From contig CAVRJB010000005.1 in NCBI GenBank assembly GCA_963721385.1, forward strand, positions 62,001 to 126,000: a DNA stretch of 64,000 bases, read 5' to 3'. Below, piece by piece: positions 8,295 through 17,031 of this stretch. Below the pieces are notes generated by a model. That model saw nothing but the letters and a program-made list of their open reading frames with translations. It had not been told where the DNA came from and made no database searches. The translations under genes were made by a program, and so were the position numbers. The stretch comes from DAOMFB01 sp963721385 (GTDB taxonomy: Bacteria > Acidobacteriota > Thermoanaerobaculia > UBA5066). Positions within the stretch are counted from its first letter, which is position 1. The number at the start of each line of letters is the position of its first letter.

Positions 8295-8300
8295 TAGAAT
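8295..8300 (+). promoter_or_regulatory. -10 element TAGAAT for dacB
   Basis: TAGAAT ends 6 bases before the ATG at 8307, so the expected transcript start coincides with the start codon. No Shine-Dalgarno sequence fits between them. Confidence 0.55.
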
Positions 8301-8306
8301 GGGTGC

Positions 8307-9821
8307 ATGTCGGTGGGACTCTTTGCCCATCGCCGCCCGCGGCGGCGGGCGGCGGCGGCCGGACTGCTGGTCGCTTCGGCGCTTCTCTTCGTCGCGCGTC
8401 CCGCGGACGCGAAGAAGCCCGCGCGCCCCGTGTCGCTCGAAGAGCGGCTCCTCGCGATCGCGAAACGCCCGCCGGTCCGCCCCAAGTCGGAGGCCGGCGT
8501 CTGGGTGGCGCGGGTGGGCGACCCGACGCCGGTCGTCGCGGTCAACGCGGACCGCCCGCTCGTCCTCGCCTCGACGACGAAGCTCTTCACGTCGGCCGCG
8601 GCGCTCGACCGGCTCGGCCCCGACTACCGCTTCCGGACGCGCGTCTACCGCGACGCGCCGGTCGCTCCCGACGGAACGCTTCAGGGCCCGCTGATCGTGG
8701 TCGGGGGTGGCGACCCGGCGCTCTCGGGCCGCCTTTACGACGACGACCCGCTCGCCGTCTTCCGGCCATGGGCCGAGTCCCTCAACCGGCAGGGGATCCG
8801 CGCCGTGAGGGACGGCCTCCTCCTCGACACGTCGTTCTTCGATGACGTGCAGGTCCATCCCGACTGGCCGACGGAGCAGGAGCAGCGCTGGTACCAGGCG
8901 CCGGTCTCGGCCCTCTCCTACAACGACAACGTCGTCCTCGTCCGCGCCTCGGGAGCCCCGCGGCCGGGCGCGCCCGCGCTCCTCGGCTTCCACCCTGCCG
9001 GGCCGTACCTCCTCTCGCTCCTTTCGCGGGTCTCGACCGCGATGTCCCGGACCTGGGTCGGAGTCCACCGCGACGCGGGGAGCCGAACGGTCGTGGCCGC
9101 CGGGACCGTCGGGCGGAACCGGACCTGGACCGGCGACGTCACCGTCCCCGACCCGCCGCTCTACTTCGCGTCGGCGTTCACGCGCGTCCTGAAGGAGGCC
9201 GGCATCCAGGTGCTGGCGCCACCGACGGAGCTGACGCAGGCTCCGCCCGGTCCGGACCCGTTCCCGGGCCGGGTCCTGCTTCACACGCACGAGACGCCCG
9301 CCGTCACCGTCATCTCCGTCGCGAACAAGCGCTCGCAGTCGTTTTTCTCCGAACAGATTCTGAAGACGCTCGGCGCGGAGAAGCGCGGCAAAGGCTCGTG
9401 GGAGAACGGCCTCATCGAGGTGAAGGAGTTCCTGAGGTCGCGCGGGCTCGACCCCGCGCGCTACGAGCTGGCCGACGGCTCGGGGCGGTCGCGGAACGAT
9501 CGCGTGAGCGCCCGCGCGTACGGCGAGTTCCTGCAGAGCCTCGCGACGTCGTGGCCCCTCTTCCCGGTGTTCGAGCGGACGATGGCGGTCTCCGGCGATC
9601 CCGAGGGGACGCTGCGCCACCGACTCCTCGGCGAGGCGACGTACGGCAAGGTCTTCGCGAAGACGGGGAACATCGCCGGCGTCGTCACCCTCTGCGGCTA
9701 CGTCACCGCCCGGAGCGGCCAGCGCTACGTCTTCACGATCCTCCTGAACGGTGGGATTTCGGAGAAGCGCGGTCACGCCTGGCAGGACCGCTTCCTCGTC
9801 GAGCTGGCGAACTTCGGCTGA
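8307..9821 (+). CDS. dacB: D-alanyl-D-alanine carboxypeptidase/endopeptidase (PBP4, family S13)
   Basis: A 504-residue periplasmic penicillin-binding protein that trims or cuts peptidoglycan cross-links. An Arg-rich N-terminus and hydrophobic stretch (~19-31) form a signal peptide, probably cleaved near ADA-KK. The three S13 active-site motifs are intact: SxxK at 89-92 (STTK), SxN at 204-206 (SYN) and KTG at 452-454. ELADGSGRSRND is the typical family block before the third motif. The length matches DacB/PBP4. It is transcribed from its own leaderless-type promoter, divergent from the helicase. A close alternative within the family would be a Dac-type enzyme of different specificity. Confidence 0.93.
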   Translation: MSVGLFAHRRPRRRAAAAGLLVASALLFVARPADAKKPARPVSLEERLLAIAKRPPVRPKSEAGVWVARVGDPTPVVAVNADRPLVLASTTKLFTSAAALDRLGPDYRFRTRVYRDAPVAPDGTLQGPLIVVGGGDPALSGRLYDDDPLAVFRPWAESLNRQGIRAVRDGLLLDTSFFDDVQVHPDWPTEQEQRWYQAPVSALSYNDNVVLVRASGAPRPGAPALLGFHPAGPYLLSLLSRVSTAMSRTWVGVHRDAGSRTVVAAGTVGRNRTWTGDVTVPDPPLYFASAFTRVLKEAGIQVLAPPTELTQAPPGPDPFPGRVLLHTHETPAVTVISVANKRSQSFFSEQILKTLGAEKRGKGSWENGLIEVKEFLRSRGLDPARYELADGSGRSRNDRVSARAYGEFLQSLATSWPLFPVFERTMAVSGDPEGTLRHRLLGEATYGKVFAKTGNIAGVVTLCGYVTARSGQRYVFTILLNGGISEKRGHAWQDRFLVELANFG

Positions 9822-9856
9822 GCGGGCGCGGGGGAAGGTCTCCGCCGTCGTCCCGC

Positions 9857-9862
9857 TACACT
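9857..9862 (+). promoter_or_regulatory. -10 element TACACT before the RsbU-type phosphatase
   Basis: TACACT ends 9 bases before the ATG at 9872. The intervening bases are C/G-rich with no Shine-Dalgarno sequence, as at several other genes here. Confidence 0.45.
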
Positions 9863-9871
9863 CCGGGCCGC

Positions 9872-11179
9872 ATGAATTACCGTTCCCTTCTCCAGAACGT
9901 CGAGCGGACGCTTTCGGCCATCGAGGGCTCCGACGACATGACCGCCACCATCCTCCAGGTCGGCGAGGCAGTCGTCCGCAACTTCCGGAACGAGCTCGGC
10001 ATCGTCGGCGGGCGCCTTTATGAGCGCCGCGACTACACGTACGTCCTGACGAAGGGCTTCGGCCGCTCGCGCGCCGTGCCGCCCGGCTTCACCGTTTCGG
10101 CGGAGTACGGGCCGATCCGCCGCGCGCTCGCAGACGGGATCGCGCTCGCCGACCTCGCGGACCCCGAGGTCGACCGCGAGCTGGAAATGCGCCTCGGTGT
10201 CCGGCGCTTCGCGGCCGTGATGGTCGGCGACGACCGCTATCTCCTCTCCCTCGACGTCAAGCCTCGTGTCCCCGCCGGCGACCTTCTTCTCGCCCTCGGC
10301 ATCATCCGGACGGCCGTCGACGCCAAGCTCCGGACCGAGAAGCTGGAGGGGCTGATCCACGAGGCGCGGCGGATCCAGCAGTCGATCCTCCCGCGCTCGG
10401 TGCCGGTCGTCGGCGACTACGACGTGGCGGCCCTCGCGCGGCCGGCCGAGCTCGTCGGCGGCGATTTCTACGACTTCATCCCCCTCGGCGACCAGAGCTT
10501 CGGCGCGGCGATCGCCGACGCGTCCGGGCACGGGCTTCTCGCGGCCCTCCTCGTACGGGACGTCTACGTCGGCCTCCGGATGGGGATCGGTGGCGACTTC
10601 AAGATCGTCCGGACGATCGAGCGGCTCAACCGGATCCTGAACAAGAGCAGGCTCACGACGAAGTTCGTCTCGCTCTTCTACGCCGAGTTCGAAGCGGACG
10701 GAGAGGTCGTCTACGTGAACGCGGGGCACAACGCTCCGCTCCACCTGAAGGGCCGCGGGAACACCTTCGACGAGCTGGCGCCGACCGGGATGGTGCTCGG
10801 GCCGTCCGCCACCTCGACGTACGGTCGGCGGGGCCTCCGGATGGAGCCGGGAGACCTCATCTGCCTCTACACGGACGGGATCACGGAGGCGACGGACGCG
10901 AAGGGGCGCGAATTCGGCACCGGCCGCCTCCAGCGGCTGCTCGTCGAGATGAAGCGGCGCCCGGCCCGCGAGATCTCCGAACGGATCGTGCTGCAGACGG
11001 GGCTCTTTTCGGGCGAGCCGGCGCCGAAAGACGACCAGACGGTCGTCGTCGTCCGCAGAAAGCTCCCCGAGCCGAAGGCGCGCCCGCAGTCGGGCGAGCT
11101 CAGAGCGCCCGGGACGCCGGGTCCCGGAACCACGCCGCCGTCCGGCGGAGCCCCTCCGGGAGCGACACCGAAGCGCTGA
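9872..11179 (+). CDS. RsbU/SpoIIE-type PPM serine phosphatase
   Basis: A 435-residue signalling phosphatase. Residues ~1-155 resemble a GAF-like sensor. A short helical linker with ARRIQQSILPRSVP (the hallmark RsbU linker) leads into the PP2C/SpoIIE domain (~185-400). That domain has GGDFYDFIPLG, ADASGHGLLAALL, VNAGHNAP, YTDGITEATD and KDDQTVVVV. Such enzymes usually dephosphorylate anti-anti-sigma or STAS partners, but none is adjacent. ATG 9872 is chosen over upstream starts because the sensor domain begins there and a -10 element sits 9 bases before it. The last ~26 residues are Pro/Gly-rich and are encoded antisense to the end of the convergent epimerase gene (80-bp overlap). Confidence 0.88.
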   Translation: MNYRSLLQNVERTLSAIEGSDDMTATILQVGEAVVRNFRNELGIVGGRLYERRDYTYVLTKGFGRSRAVPPGFTVSAEYGPIRRALADGIALADLADPEVDRELEMRLGVRRFAAVMVGDDRYLLSLDVKPRVPAGDLLLALGIIRTAVDAKLRTEKLEGLIHEARRIQQSILPRSVPVVGDYDVAALARPAELVGGDFYDFIPLGDQSFGAAIADASGHGLLAALLVRDVYVGLRMGIGGDFKIVRTIERLNRILNKSRLTTKFVSLFYAEFEADGEVVYVNAGHNAPLHLKGRGNTFDELAPTGMVLGPSATSTYGRRGLRMEPGDLICLYTDGITEATDAKGREFGTGRLQRLLVEMKRRPAREISERIVLQTGLFSGEPAPKDDQTVVVVRRKLPEPKARPQSGELRAPGTPGPGTTPPSGGAPPGATPKR

Positions 11180-12047
11180 ATCCGAGCGCGGTCCGGGCCT
11201 TCGCGACGTCGAGGACGCTTCGGCGCTGCTCGCCCGGCTTCCCGGCCTCGCGGCGCGCGGGGGCGGCCGAGCCGCAGGCTCGCGCGACCTCGTCGTAGAG
11301 CGCGTTGACCGCCGTTTCGATTCCGGTTCCGATGTTGAAGACGCCGGCCGCCTTCCTCCGGAAGGCCGCGAGGTTCGCGGCAACGACGTCGCCGACGAAG
11401 ACGAAGTCGCGGCTCTGGACGCCGTCGCCGTAGATGACGCCGTCGTGTCCGGTCAGGAGCCGCTTCATCCAGATGCCGACGACGCCCGCCTCGCCCGAGC
11501 CGTCCTGCCTCGGCCCGTAGACATTAGCGTACCGGAGGAGCGACACCGTGAGCGGCGTCCCCCAGGCGAGGCACTCGAGGTACTTCTCGCCGGCCAGCTT
11601 CGCCGTGCCATACGGCGAGACCGGGTTCATCGGGTGGTCCTCGTCCGCGGCGAATCCCTTCGGGTCGCCGTAGATCGCCCCGCCGCTCGAGGCGAAGAGG
11701 ATCTGCCCGACGTCCGCCGCGAGGCACGCCCGCGCGAGGCGGATCGTGCCGAGGACGTTGACTTCGGCATCGAAGACGGGGTCCTCGACCGATTTCCGGA
11801 CGTCGATCTGCGCGGCGTGGTGGAAGACTGCGGCGACCCTCTCCTCGCGGAGGAGCGGCTCGAATTCGAAGGTCCGAAGATCGCCCTTCACGAAACGGGC
11901 GGCAGCGGGGACCCGCTCCCTCTTCCCTGTGGAGAGGTCGTCGAAGACGACGACGCGGTGCCCGCCTTCGAGGAGAGCGTCGGCGAGGTGCGAGCCGATG
12001 AAGCCGGCACCGCCCGTGACGAGGACGGTCGAAGCGGTCTGATTCAT
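11100..12047 (-). CDS. NAD-dependent sugar-nucleotide epimerase/dehydratase (GalE-like)
   Basis: A 315-residue extended short-chain dehydrogenase. The Rossmann motif TGGAGFIGSH is at 11-20, Ser120/Ser121 in ASSGG, and the catalytic YxxxK at Tyr146-Lys150 (SPYGTAK). GDGVQSRDFVFVGDV is the conserved substrate-side block of UDP-glucose 4-epimerase relatives. It probably interconverts UDP-hexoses for cell-surface polysaccharide; the exact substrate cannot be read from sequence. The ATG is preceded on the minus strand by TATCCT, 11 bases upstream. The 3' end overlaps the convergent phosphatase gene by 80 bp, and the family-typical final helix (EGLRRTAAWFRD) lies in the overlap. Confidence 0.88.
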   Translation of the reverse strand: MNQTASTVLVTGGAGFIGSHLADALLEGGHRVVVFDDLSTGKRERVPAAARFVKGDLRTFEFEPLLREERVAAVFHHAAQIDVRKSVEDPVFDAEVNVLGTIRLARACLAADVGQILFASSGGAIYGDPKGFAADEDHPMNPVSPYGTAKLAGEKYLECLAWGTPLTVSLLRYANVYGPRQDGSGEAGVVGIWMKRLLTGHDGVIYGDGVQSRDFVFVGDVVAANLAAFRRKAAGVFNIGTGIETAVNALYDEVARACGSAAPARREAGKPGEQRRSVLDVAKARTALGFSASVSLPEGLRRTAAWFRDPASRAL

Positions 12048-12058
12048 GATCGGGGCGG

Positions 12059-12064
12059 AGGATA
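12059..12064 (-). promoter_or_regulatory. Possible -10 element TATCCT for the epimerase
   Basis: On the minus strand TATCCT ends 11 bases before the ATG at 12047. It is in the short divergent gap with the DNA glycosylase gene. Support is weaker than for the 5-9 base cases. Confidence 0.3.
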
Positions 12065-12069
12065 ACCCG

Positions 12070-12703
12070 GTGAAGCCCCTCCCGCCGTCGTTCTATCGCC
12101 GCGACACGGCCTCGGTCGCCCGCGATCTCCTCGGCTGCCGGCTCGTCCGGCGGTTTCCGGGGGGACGCGAGCGGAGCGTCGTCATCGTCGAGACGGAGGC
12201 GTATCTCGGCGTCGCGGACCGGGCCGCGCACACCTGGAACGGCCGAAAGACGCCGCGGGTCCTTCCGATGTGGGGTCCCGGCGGCCACGCCTACGTCTAT
12301 TTCGTCTACGGAATGCACCACTGCCTCAACGTCGTGACGAAGGGAGAAGGCGAGCCGGAAGCGGTGCTGCTCCGGGCGGGTGTACCCGAGAAGCTGTGGA
12401 ACCAACCGGGAGGGCGGAAGGGAGACGGTTCTTCGAAGGTGAAGATCGCTTCCGGACCCGCGAAGCTCTGCCGATACCTCGGCATCACGGCCGATTCTCC
12501 GGGGCATCCCTGTCGGGCCCGGAGCTCTTTCTCCTTCCCCCTCTCGGAAGACTCCGATCCCTTCCCGGCTGGTCGGTCCCCGCGTCGGCGTTTCCTACGC
12601 CGGAGAGGCGGCGCTCTGGCCGCTCCGCTTCGGGTCGCGGTTGTCCGGCCGTGACGCGAAAGGGCGAGCTCTCTCCTCTTCTGTGACGTTCAGAACGCTC
12701 TGA
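12070..12703 (+). pseudogene. 3-methyladenine DNA glycosylase (AAG/MPG family), frameshifted twice
   Basis: A base-excision repair enzyme that removes alkylated purines. From the GTG at 12070 the N-terminal half is canonical: SFYRRDTASVARDLLGCRLV, VETEAYLG, DRAAHTWNGRKTPR, YVYFVYGMHHCLNVV and ASGPAKLCRYLGI. After that the frame slips at about 12490-12515, so LSGPELFLLPP is read one frame back. It slips again at about 12535-12550, so TPIPSRLVGPRVGVSYAGEA is read in the third frame. Both slips are -1, as if two bases were missing. The rebuilt protein is about 210 residues, normal for the family. The 3' end meets the convergent cyclase gene. An alternative start at ATG 12046 is possible but would overlap the epimerase start. 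Confidence 0.82.
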
Positions 12704-14396
12704 GGTCCGCCAGCGACGAGGCCGTCACGAGGCAGTTCTTCCCGCTCCGCTTGGCCTGGTAGAGGGCCTGATCGGCGCGGTCGATCAGCTGGCGCTTCGA
12801 CGTGCCGTCGTCGGGGAAGCAGGCGAGGCCGAGCGAGATCGTAATGGCGAGCGGATGGGGGAGCTCGGGCGAGACGAAGACCCTCGAGGCGACGCGGTTG
12901 CGAAGGCGGTCGGCCACAAACCACGCCTTCTCGGGCGTCGTCTCGGGGAAGACGATTGCGAACTCCTCGCCCCCGTACCGGGCGACCGTGTCCATCTCGC
13001 GGACGCTCTTCGTCATCTCGTCGACGAGGCCCCGGAGGACGACGTCGCCGACAGGGTGGCCGAAGTGGTCGTTGATCTTCTTGAAGTCGTCGATGTCGAG
13101 CATCACGAGGCCGAGCGGGTGCCCGCTCCGCTCGTGGCGCGTCAGCTCCTTCGCGAGCGTCTCCTGGAAGTACCGGTGGTTGAACGCCTCGGTCAAGGAG
13201 TCCCGCACCGACATCTGCTGCGTCGCCTCGTAGGCGCGGGCCGACTGGATGGCCGTGACGGCCTGGTTCGCGAAGATCTCGAGCGCCTGCACATCCTCGA
13301 GGCGCGGCACCTTGCCCGAGGACGGCTCGGTCACCTCGAGGACGCCGACGAGCTGATCGCCCGCGGTGAGCTGCAGGTAGAGCCGGTCGTCGTGATGCCA
13401 CGTCCCCGCCGCGGCTGTCCGCCGGCGGCGGTCGATGCGGCCGCTCGACTCGACGTCCCGGGTCCGGTCGAGGTGGGTCACGAAGTACGATTTCGAGATC
13501 CGGTAGCGCTCGGCAAACCAGCGGGCCAGCTCGTCGCGCGGGATCCGGGTCGGCGGCAGGAGCGAATCAGGCTCCGCTCCGGCGCGCGCCCGACGCTCGA
13601 AGACGTTCTCGGTCCGGTCGTAGAGGGAGAGCGTGACGGAGCTCCACCCCAGGCTCTTCTGGACAGCACGGACGATGCTCGACACGACCCCTTCCGTCGA
13701 GAGACTGGCCTTCAATTCGTTCGAGACTTCGAGAATCCGCTGGAGAGTGTCGGCCCGCCCCTGGAGCCGTTCGTTCACGGCCTGCATCTGGCGGCGCAGG
13801 TTCCGGTCCTGAAGCGACAGCGCGACGTGGTCGGCCACGACCGAGAGGAATTGCAGCGTCTGGGGCTCTGCGATCGCGGGTTCGTCCGACTCGACGACGA
13901 AGAGCCCGGCGATGACGGCCGGAGTCTGGAGCGGCAGGAGCACCTGGTAGGTGCAATGCGAGTTCAGGACGAGCTCCCGCGCCGGCCCCTTCTCGACCCG
14001 CGGCGCGGGCGAGACGGGGAGGAACGGTCCCTCGAGGTCGCGGCGGGAGGCGAGCCAGTCGAGGAAAGTGCGCCGCTCGAGCGTCACCTCGCCGGACAGC
14101 GACACCGAAGCGCGCCCATCGGGGTCCTCGTCGTACGAGACGGCCGCGAGAGCGCGGACGGGGAGCGTGGCGCGGAGAGTCTCGAAGAGGCGCGCGAAGA
14201 CTTCCTCGTCGGGGCCGAGTCCGGAGAAGAGGACGGAGAGCTCGCGGAGCGTCCGGAGCTCCCGGTTCTTTCGCGCCAGATCGGCCGTCCGGCGCCGGGC
14301 CTCGCCCACCTTGCGGAGAACCGCCCAGCCGAGGAGTCCGGCGGCGGCGAGGACGGCCGCAAATCCGAAAGTCGTGATCGCATCCGGGCCGTTCAT
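12690..14396 (-). CDS. Membrane-anchored GAF-GGDEF diguanylate cyclase
   Basis: A 568-residue c-di-GMP synthase. It has an N-terminal membrane helix (~8-27), a coiled coil, and two GAF-like sensory regions (~50-200 and ~225-375). The C-terminal GGDEF domain has active-site motif GGEEF at 475-479 and the metal/nucleotide segment LDIDDFKKINDHFGH. An inhibitory I-site RxxD (REMD, 466-469) sits five residues before the active-site motif, so feedback inhibition by c-di-GMP is expected. The start codon follows the stop of the PATAN/DUF4388 gene by one base, so the two are almost certainly co-transcribed and translationally coupled. The signal sensed is unknown. Confidence 0.92.
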   Translation of the reverse strand: MNGPDAITTFGFAAVLAAAGLLGWAVLRKVGEARRRTADLARKNRELRTLRELSVLFSGLGPDEEVFARLFETLRATLPVRALAAVSYDEDPDGRASVSLSGEVTLERRTFLDWLASRRDLEGPFLPVSPAPRVEKGPARELVLNSHCTYQVLLPLQTPAVIAGLFVVESDEPAIAEPQTLQFLSVVADHVALSLQDRNLRRQMQAVNERLQGRADTLQRILEVSNELKASLSTEGVVSSIVRAVQKSLGWSSVTLSLYDRTENVFERRARAGAEPDSLLPPTRIPRDELARWFAERYRISKSYFVTHLDRTRDVESSGRIDRRRRTAAAGTWHHDDRLYLQLTAGDQLVGVLEVTEPSSGKVPRLEDVQALEIFANQAVTAIQSARAYEATQQMSVRDSLTEAFNHRYFQETLAKELTRHERSGHPLGLVMLDIDDFKKINDHFGHPVGDVVLRGLVDEMTKSVREMDTVARYGGEEFAIVFPETTPEKAWFVADRLRNRVASRVFVSPELPHPLAITISLGLACFPDDGTSKRQLIDRADQALYQAKRSGKNCLVTASSLADLRAF

Positions 14397-14397
14397 T

Positions 14398-15768
14398 TCA
14401 TTTCAGCGTGACGAAGCCGCCGGTCTCGAGCTTCTGGAAGACGCGCAGGACCTCGATCTCGGGGAAGGGGCTGATCCGGGCGATCGACCGGACGTCCCAG
14501 ATGCCGTTGATGCGCGAGACGATGAAGGCCTCGTTCGGCGTGAAGGAGCAGGACATCAGCTCCTCCATCGGCTTCGTCAGGCGGGGGACCGCGACGGGAG
14601 AGATGGTGGGCGGCGGGCCCGCGTCTTCCGTCGCCTCCAGCGCCTCCGGGAGCTCGGGCTCTGGCGGGGGCGGCTTGGCGGCGGGCATCGTCCCCGCGCT
14701 GTCCGGCGGTGTCTTCCGGGCCCCGGAGTCCGCACGAGTGAGAAAGCGCGCGAAATCCTGCGGCGGGGGAGTCGCAGGACCCGGCGGTACCAGGAGGTAC
14801 TCCGCCGGCGCGGGGCCGCGCCCGGCGGCGGGGGGCTCGGGTTTCACCGTAACTCCCTTCGCGGTTCCCTTCCGCGCTCCGACCCGGGCGCGCGGCTTCG
14901 CGGCGGTCTCCTCGCGGGCCGCGGCTCCAGGGGCGAGGATCGTGATGTCGAGATCGCCGGCCGGCGGGGCGACGGCGCCGGTCAGAACGGGGAGCTTCGT
15001 CTCCGGATTCATGAAGACGGCCTCGGCGGCCAGCTCGGCCTCGCGCCGGGAGGCGGGGATGGCCTCCTCTTCCCGCTCGCCGCCGAGCTGCATGTGACCC
15101 GACTCGAGGAGATCGAAGGCGAACTTCGCCACGTAGAAGTCTGGATTGTGCGTCGCCATCGCGATCTGGTCGATGGAGCGCTTCCCGTCGATCGCGTTCA
15201 GGATCATCTTTTCGCGGTCGTTCAGCCCCTCCTCGACCGGGATGAGCACCGACGGGACCTGACGGAGCGACGTGATCCGAGTCCGGATGCGCTGCCATTC
15301 GTCGTAGCGGCGGAGCCCCTCCATGACGATGCCGGTGACGTCGGAGGAGATCGGGACCATCGAGAGGGCGGGGATGTCGCCGTCGATGAAGGCGAAGGAC
15401 CCCTCCTCCCAAAGGAAGATGTCGTAAATCGTCTCGGCCGCCTTGAGGCGGATCAGGTCGACCAGCTCCTCCTCCCGGATCGCCCCGATCATGACGAGGA
15501 TCTTCCCGAGCAGGATCTTCGACTCCTGCTGGACCTCGAGCGCGCGGATCAGCTCCTCCTCCGTGATGAATCCGAAGCCGACGAGAAAGCGGCCCAGGAA
15601 CTCGCGCTCGACGGTCGAGGAGGAGGAGACGATCTTTCCCGCCGAGAAGTAGATGCGCTTCTCGCCCGGCGCCCCGCGGATGATCAGCGTCCCGGACTTC
15701 AGGCCGGTGGAGAGCCACTGAAGCAGCTCGGAAAACTGCATCGTCCGGAGACTTCCGGAGATCGCCAT
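14398..15768 (-). CDS. PATAN/DUF4388 domain protein
   Basis: A 456-residue regulatory protein. The first ~100 residues are a PATAN (DUF4388) domain (SGSLRTMQFSELLQWL, GEKRIYFSAGKIV). A second helical region follows (TEEELIRALEVQQESKILLG), then a long Pro/Ala-rich linker (~250-390) and a short C-terminal domain (SRINGIWDVRSIARISPF). Such proteins occur in Acidobacteriota, Myxococcota and cyanobacteria and are linked to motility, GTPase or c-di-GMP signalling. Coupling to the downstream diguanylate cyclase supports a signalling role. ATG 15768 is chosen because TAGAAT ends 7 bases before it; the TTG one codon upstream is less likely. The biochemical function is not known. Confidence 0.78.
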   Translation of the reverse strand: MAISGSLRTMQFSELLQWLSTGLKSGTLIIRGAPGEKRIYFSAGKIVSSSSTVEREFLGRFLVGFGFITEEELIRALEVQQESKILLGKILVMIGAIREEELVDLIRLKAAETIYDIFLWEEGSFAFIDGDIPALSMVPISSDVTGIVMEGLRRYDEWQRIRTRITSLRQVPSVLIPVEEGLNDREKMILNAIDGKRSIDQIAMATHNPDFYVAKFAFDLLESGHMQLGGEREEEAIPASRREAELAAEAVFMNPETKLPVLTGAVAPPAGDLDITILAPGAAAREETAAKPRARVGARKGTAKGVTVKPEPPAAGRGPAPAEYLLVPPGPATPPPQDFARFLTRADSGARKTPPDSAGTMPAAKPPPPEPELPEALEATEDAGPPPTISPVAVPRLTKPMEELMSCSFTPNEAFIVSRINGIWDVRSIARISPFPEIEVLRVFQKLETGGFVTLK

Positions 15769-15775
15769 CAAGAGG

Positions 15776-15781
15776 ATTCTA
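15776..15781 (-). promoter_or_regulatory. -10 element TAGAAT for the PATAN-cyclase operon
   Basis: On the minus strand TAGAAT lies in the short gap after the acyl-CoA dehydrogenase stop and ends 7 bases before the ATG at 15768. It gives the two-gene signalling operon its own leaderless-type promoter. Confidence 0.5.
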
Positions 15782-15792
15782 AGGGCTGGGCG

Positions 15793-16980
15793 TCACTCCG
15801 CCGGAGGGTTGTACGACGGGATGCCGGTGACGGCCTGCCCGATCACCAGGGTGTGGATGTCGTGCGTCCCCTCGTAGGTGAAGACCGACTCGATGTTTGC
15901 GAGGTGGCGGAACACCGGATACTCGCCGACGATGCCGTTCGCGCCCAGAATCTCGCGCGCCAGCTTCGCGCATTCGCGGGCCACCCAGACGCTGTTCCGC
16001 TTCGCCATCGAGACGTGGTGGGGCTGCATCGTCCCGGCGTCCTTCATCCGGCCGAGCCTGAGGACGAGGAGCTGCCCTTTCGTGATTTCGGAGATCATGA
16101 AGGCCAGCTTCGCCTGCACCATCTGGTGCGCGGCGATGGGGCGGTCCAAGAACTGCTTCCGGCTCTTCGCGTAGTCGAGCGCGCACTGGTAGGTCGCCAT
16201 GGCCGAGCCGAGCGCGCCCCACGAGATGCCGAACCGGGCCTGCGTCAGGCAGGAGAGCGGCCCCTTGAGCCCCTCGACGCCGGGGAGGACGTTTTCCTCC
16301 GGGACCCGGCAGTCCTCGAACGCGAGTTGCGAGGTGACCGATGCGCGAAGCGACATCTTCATCCGGTGCTCCGACGTCGAGAACCCCTTCGTGCCGCGCG
16401 GGACGAGGAAGCCCCGGACGGGCCCGTCCGGGCCCCCGGCCTTCGCCCAGACGACGGCGACGTCGGCGATCGAGCCGTTCGTGATCCAGGCCTTGGCGCC
16501 GTTCAGGACCCAGCTCTTCCCGTCCTTCTTCGCCACGGTCCGCATGCCGGCCGGGTTCGACCCGAAGTCGGGCTCCGTCAGGCCGAAGCAGCCGATCGCC
16601 TCGCCCTTCGCGAGCTTCGGGATCCAGAGGTCCCTCTGCGCTTTCGAGCCGTACTTCCAGATCGGGAACATGACGAGCGACGACTGGACCGAGACGAACG
16701 AGCGGAGGCCCGAGTCGCCCCGCTCCAGCTCCTGCATGATCAGCCCGTAGGCGACGTTGTTCAGGCCGGGGAGCCCGTAGTCGGCGATCGTCGAGCCGAA
16801 GAGGTTCATCGCCGCCATCTTCGGAACGAGCTCCTTCGGGAAGCGCCCTTCCCACGCGCACTCCTCGATGATCGGAAGGACGTCGTCGTCGACGAAGCCG
16901 CGGACGAGGTCGCGGACGGCGCGCTCGTCGTCGGAGAACATCTCCTCGATGCCGAAATAGTCCACTCCTGGAAAGCCCAC
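15793..16980 (-). CDS. Glutaryl-CoA dehydrogenase-type acyl-CoA dehydrogenase
   Basis: A 395-residue FAD enzyme that oxidises (and in this subfamily decarboxylates) glutaryl-CoA to crotonyl-CoA in lysine, tryptophan or benzoate breakdown. Subfamily blocks are present: DSGLRSFVSVQSSLVM, GCFGLTEPDFGSNP, WITNGSIADV, ILGANGIVGEYP and the catalytic base Glu370 in YEGTHDIHTL. The full family length is present. A strong Shine-Dalgarno (GGGGGAGGA on the minus strand, 16988-16996) stands 7-8 bases before the GTG, so this gene belongs to the led class rather than the leaderless class. The next gene downstream has its own promoter. The decarboxylating activity is inferred from subfamily resemblance. Confidence 0.9.
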   Translation of the reverse strand: MGFPGVDYFGIEEMFSDDERAVRDLVRGFVDDDVLPIIEECAWEGRFPKELVPKMAAMNLFGSTIADYGLPGLNNVAYGLIMQELERGDSGLRSFVSVQSSLVMFPIWKYGSKAQRDLWIPKLAKGEAIGCFGLTEPDFGSNPAGMRTVAKKDGKSWVLNGAKAWITNGSIADVAVVWAKAGGPDGPVRGFLVPRGTKGFSTSEHRMKMSLRASVTSQLAFEDCRVPEENVLPGVEGLKGPLSCLTQARFGISWGALGSAMATYQCALDYAKSRKQFLDRPIAAHQMVQAKLAFMISEITKGQLLVLRLGRMKDAGTMQPHHVSMAKRNSVWVARECAKLAREILGANGIVGEYPVFRHLANIESVFTYEGTHDIHTLVIGQAVTGIPSYNPPAE

Positions 16981-17031
16981 GCTTCGATCCTCCCCCCGGC
17001 GCCTTCCGGCGCGCTTTACAGCCCCTCGGCG

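Noticed and set aside
12045..12072. ATG 12046 as the start of the DNA glycosylase
   Set aside because: The family N-terminus (KPLPPSFYRRD) fits the GTG at 12070, and the ATG would overlap the divergent epimerase start codon.
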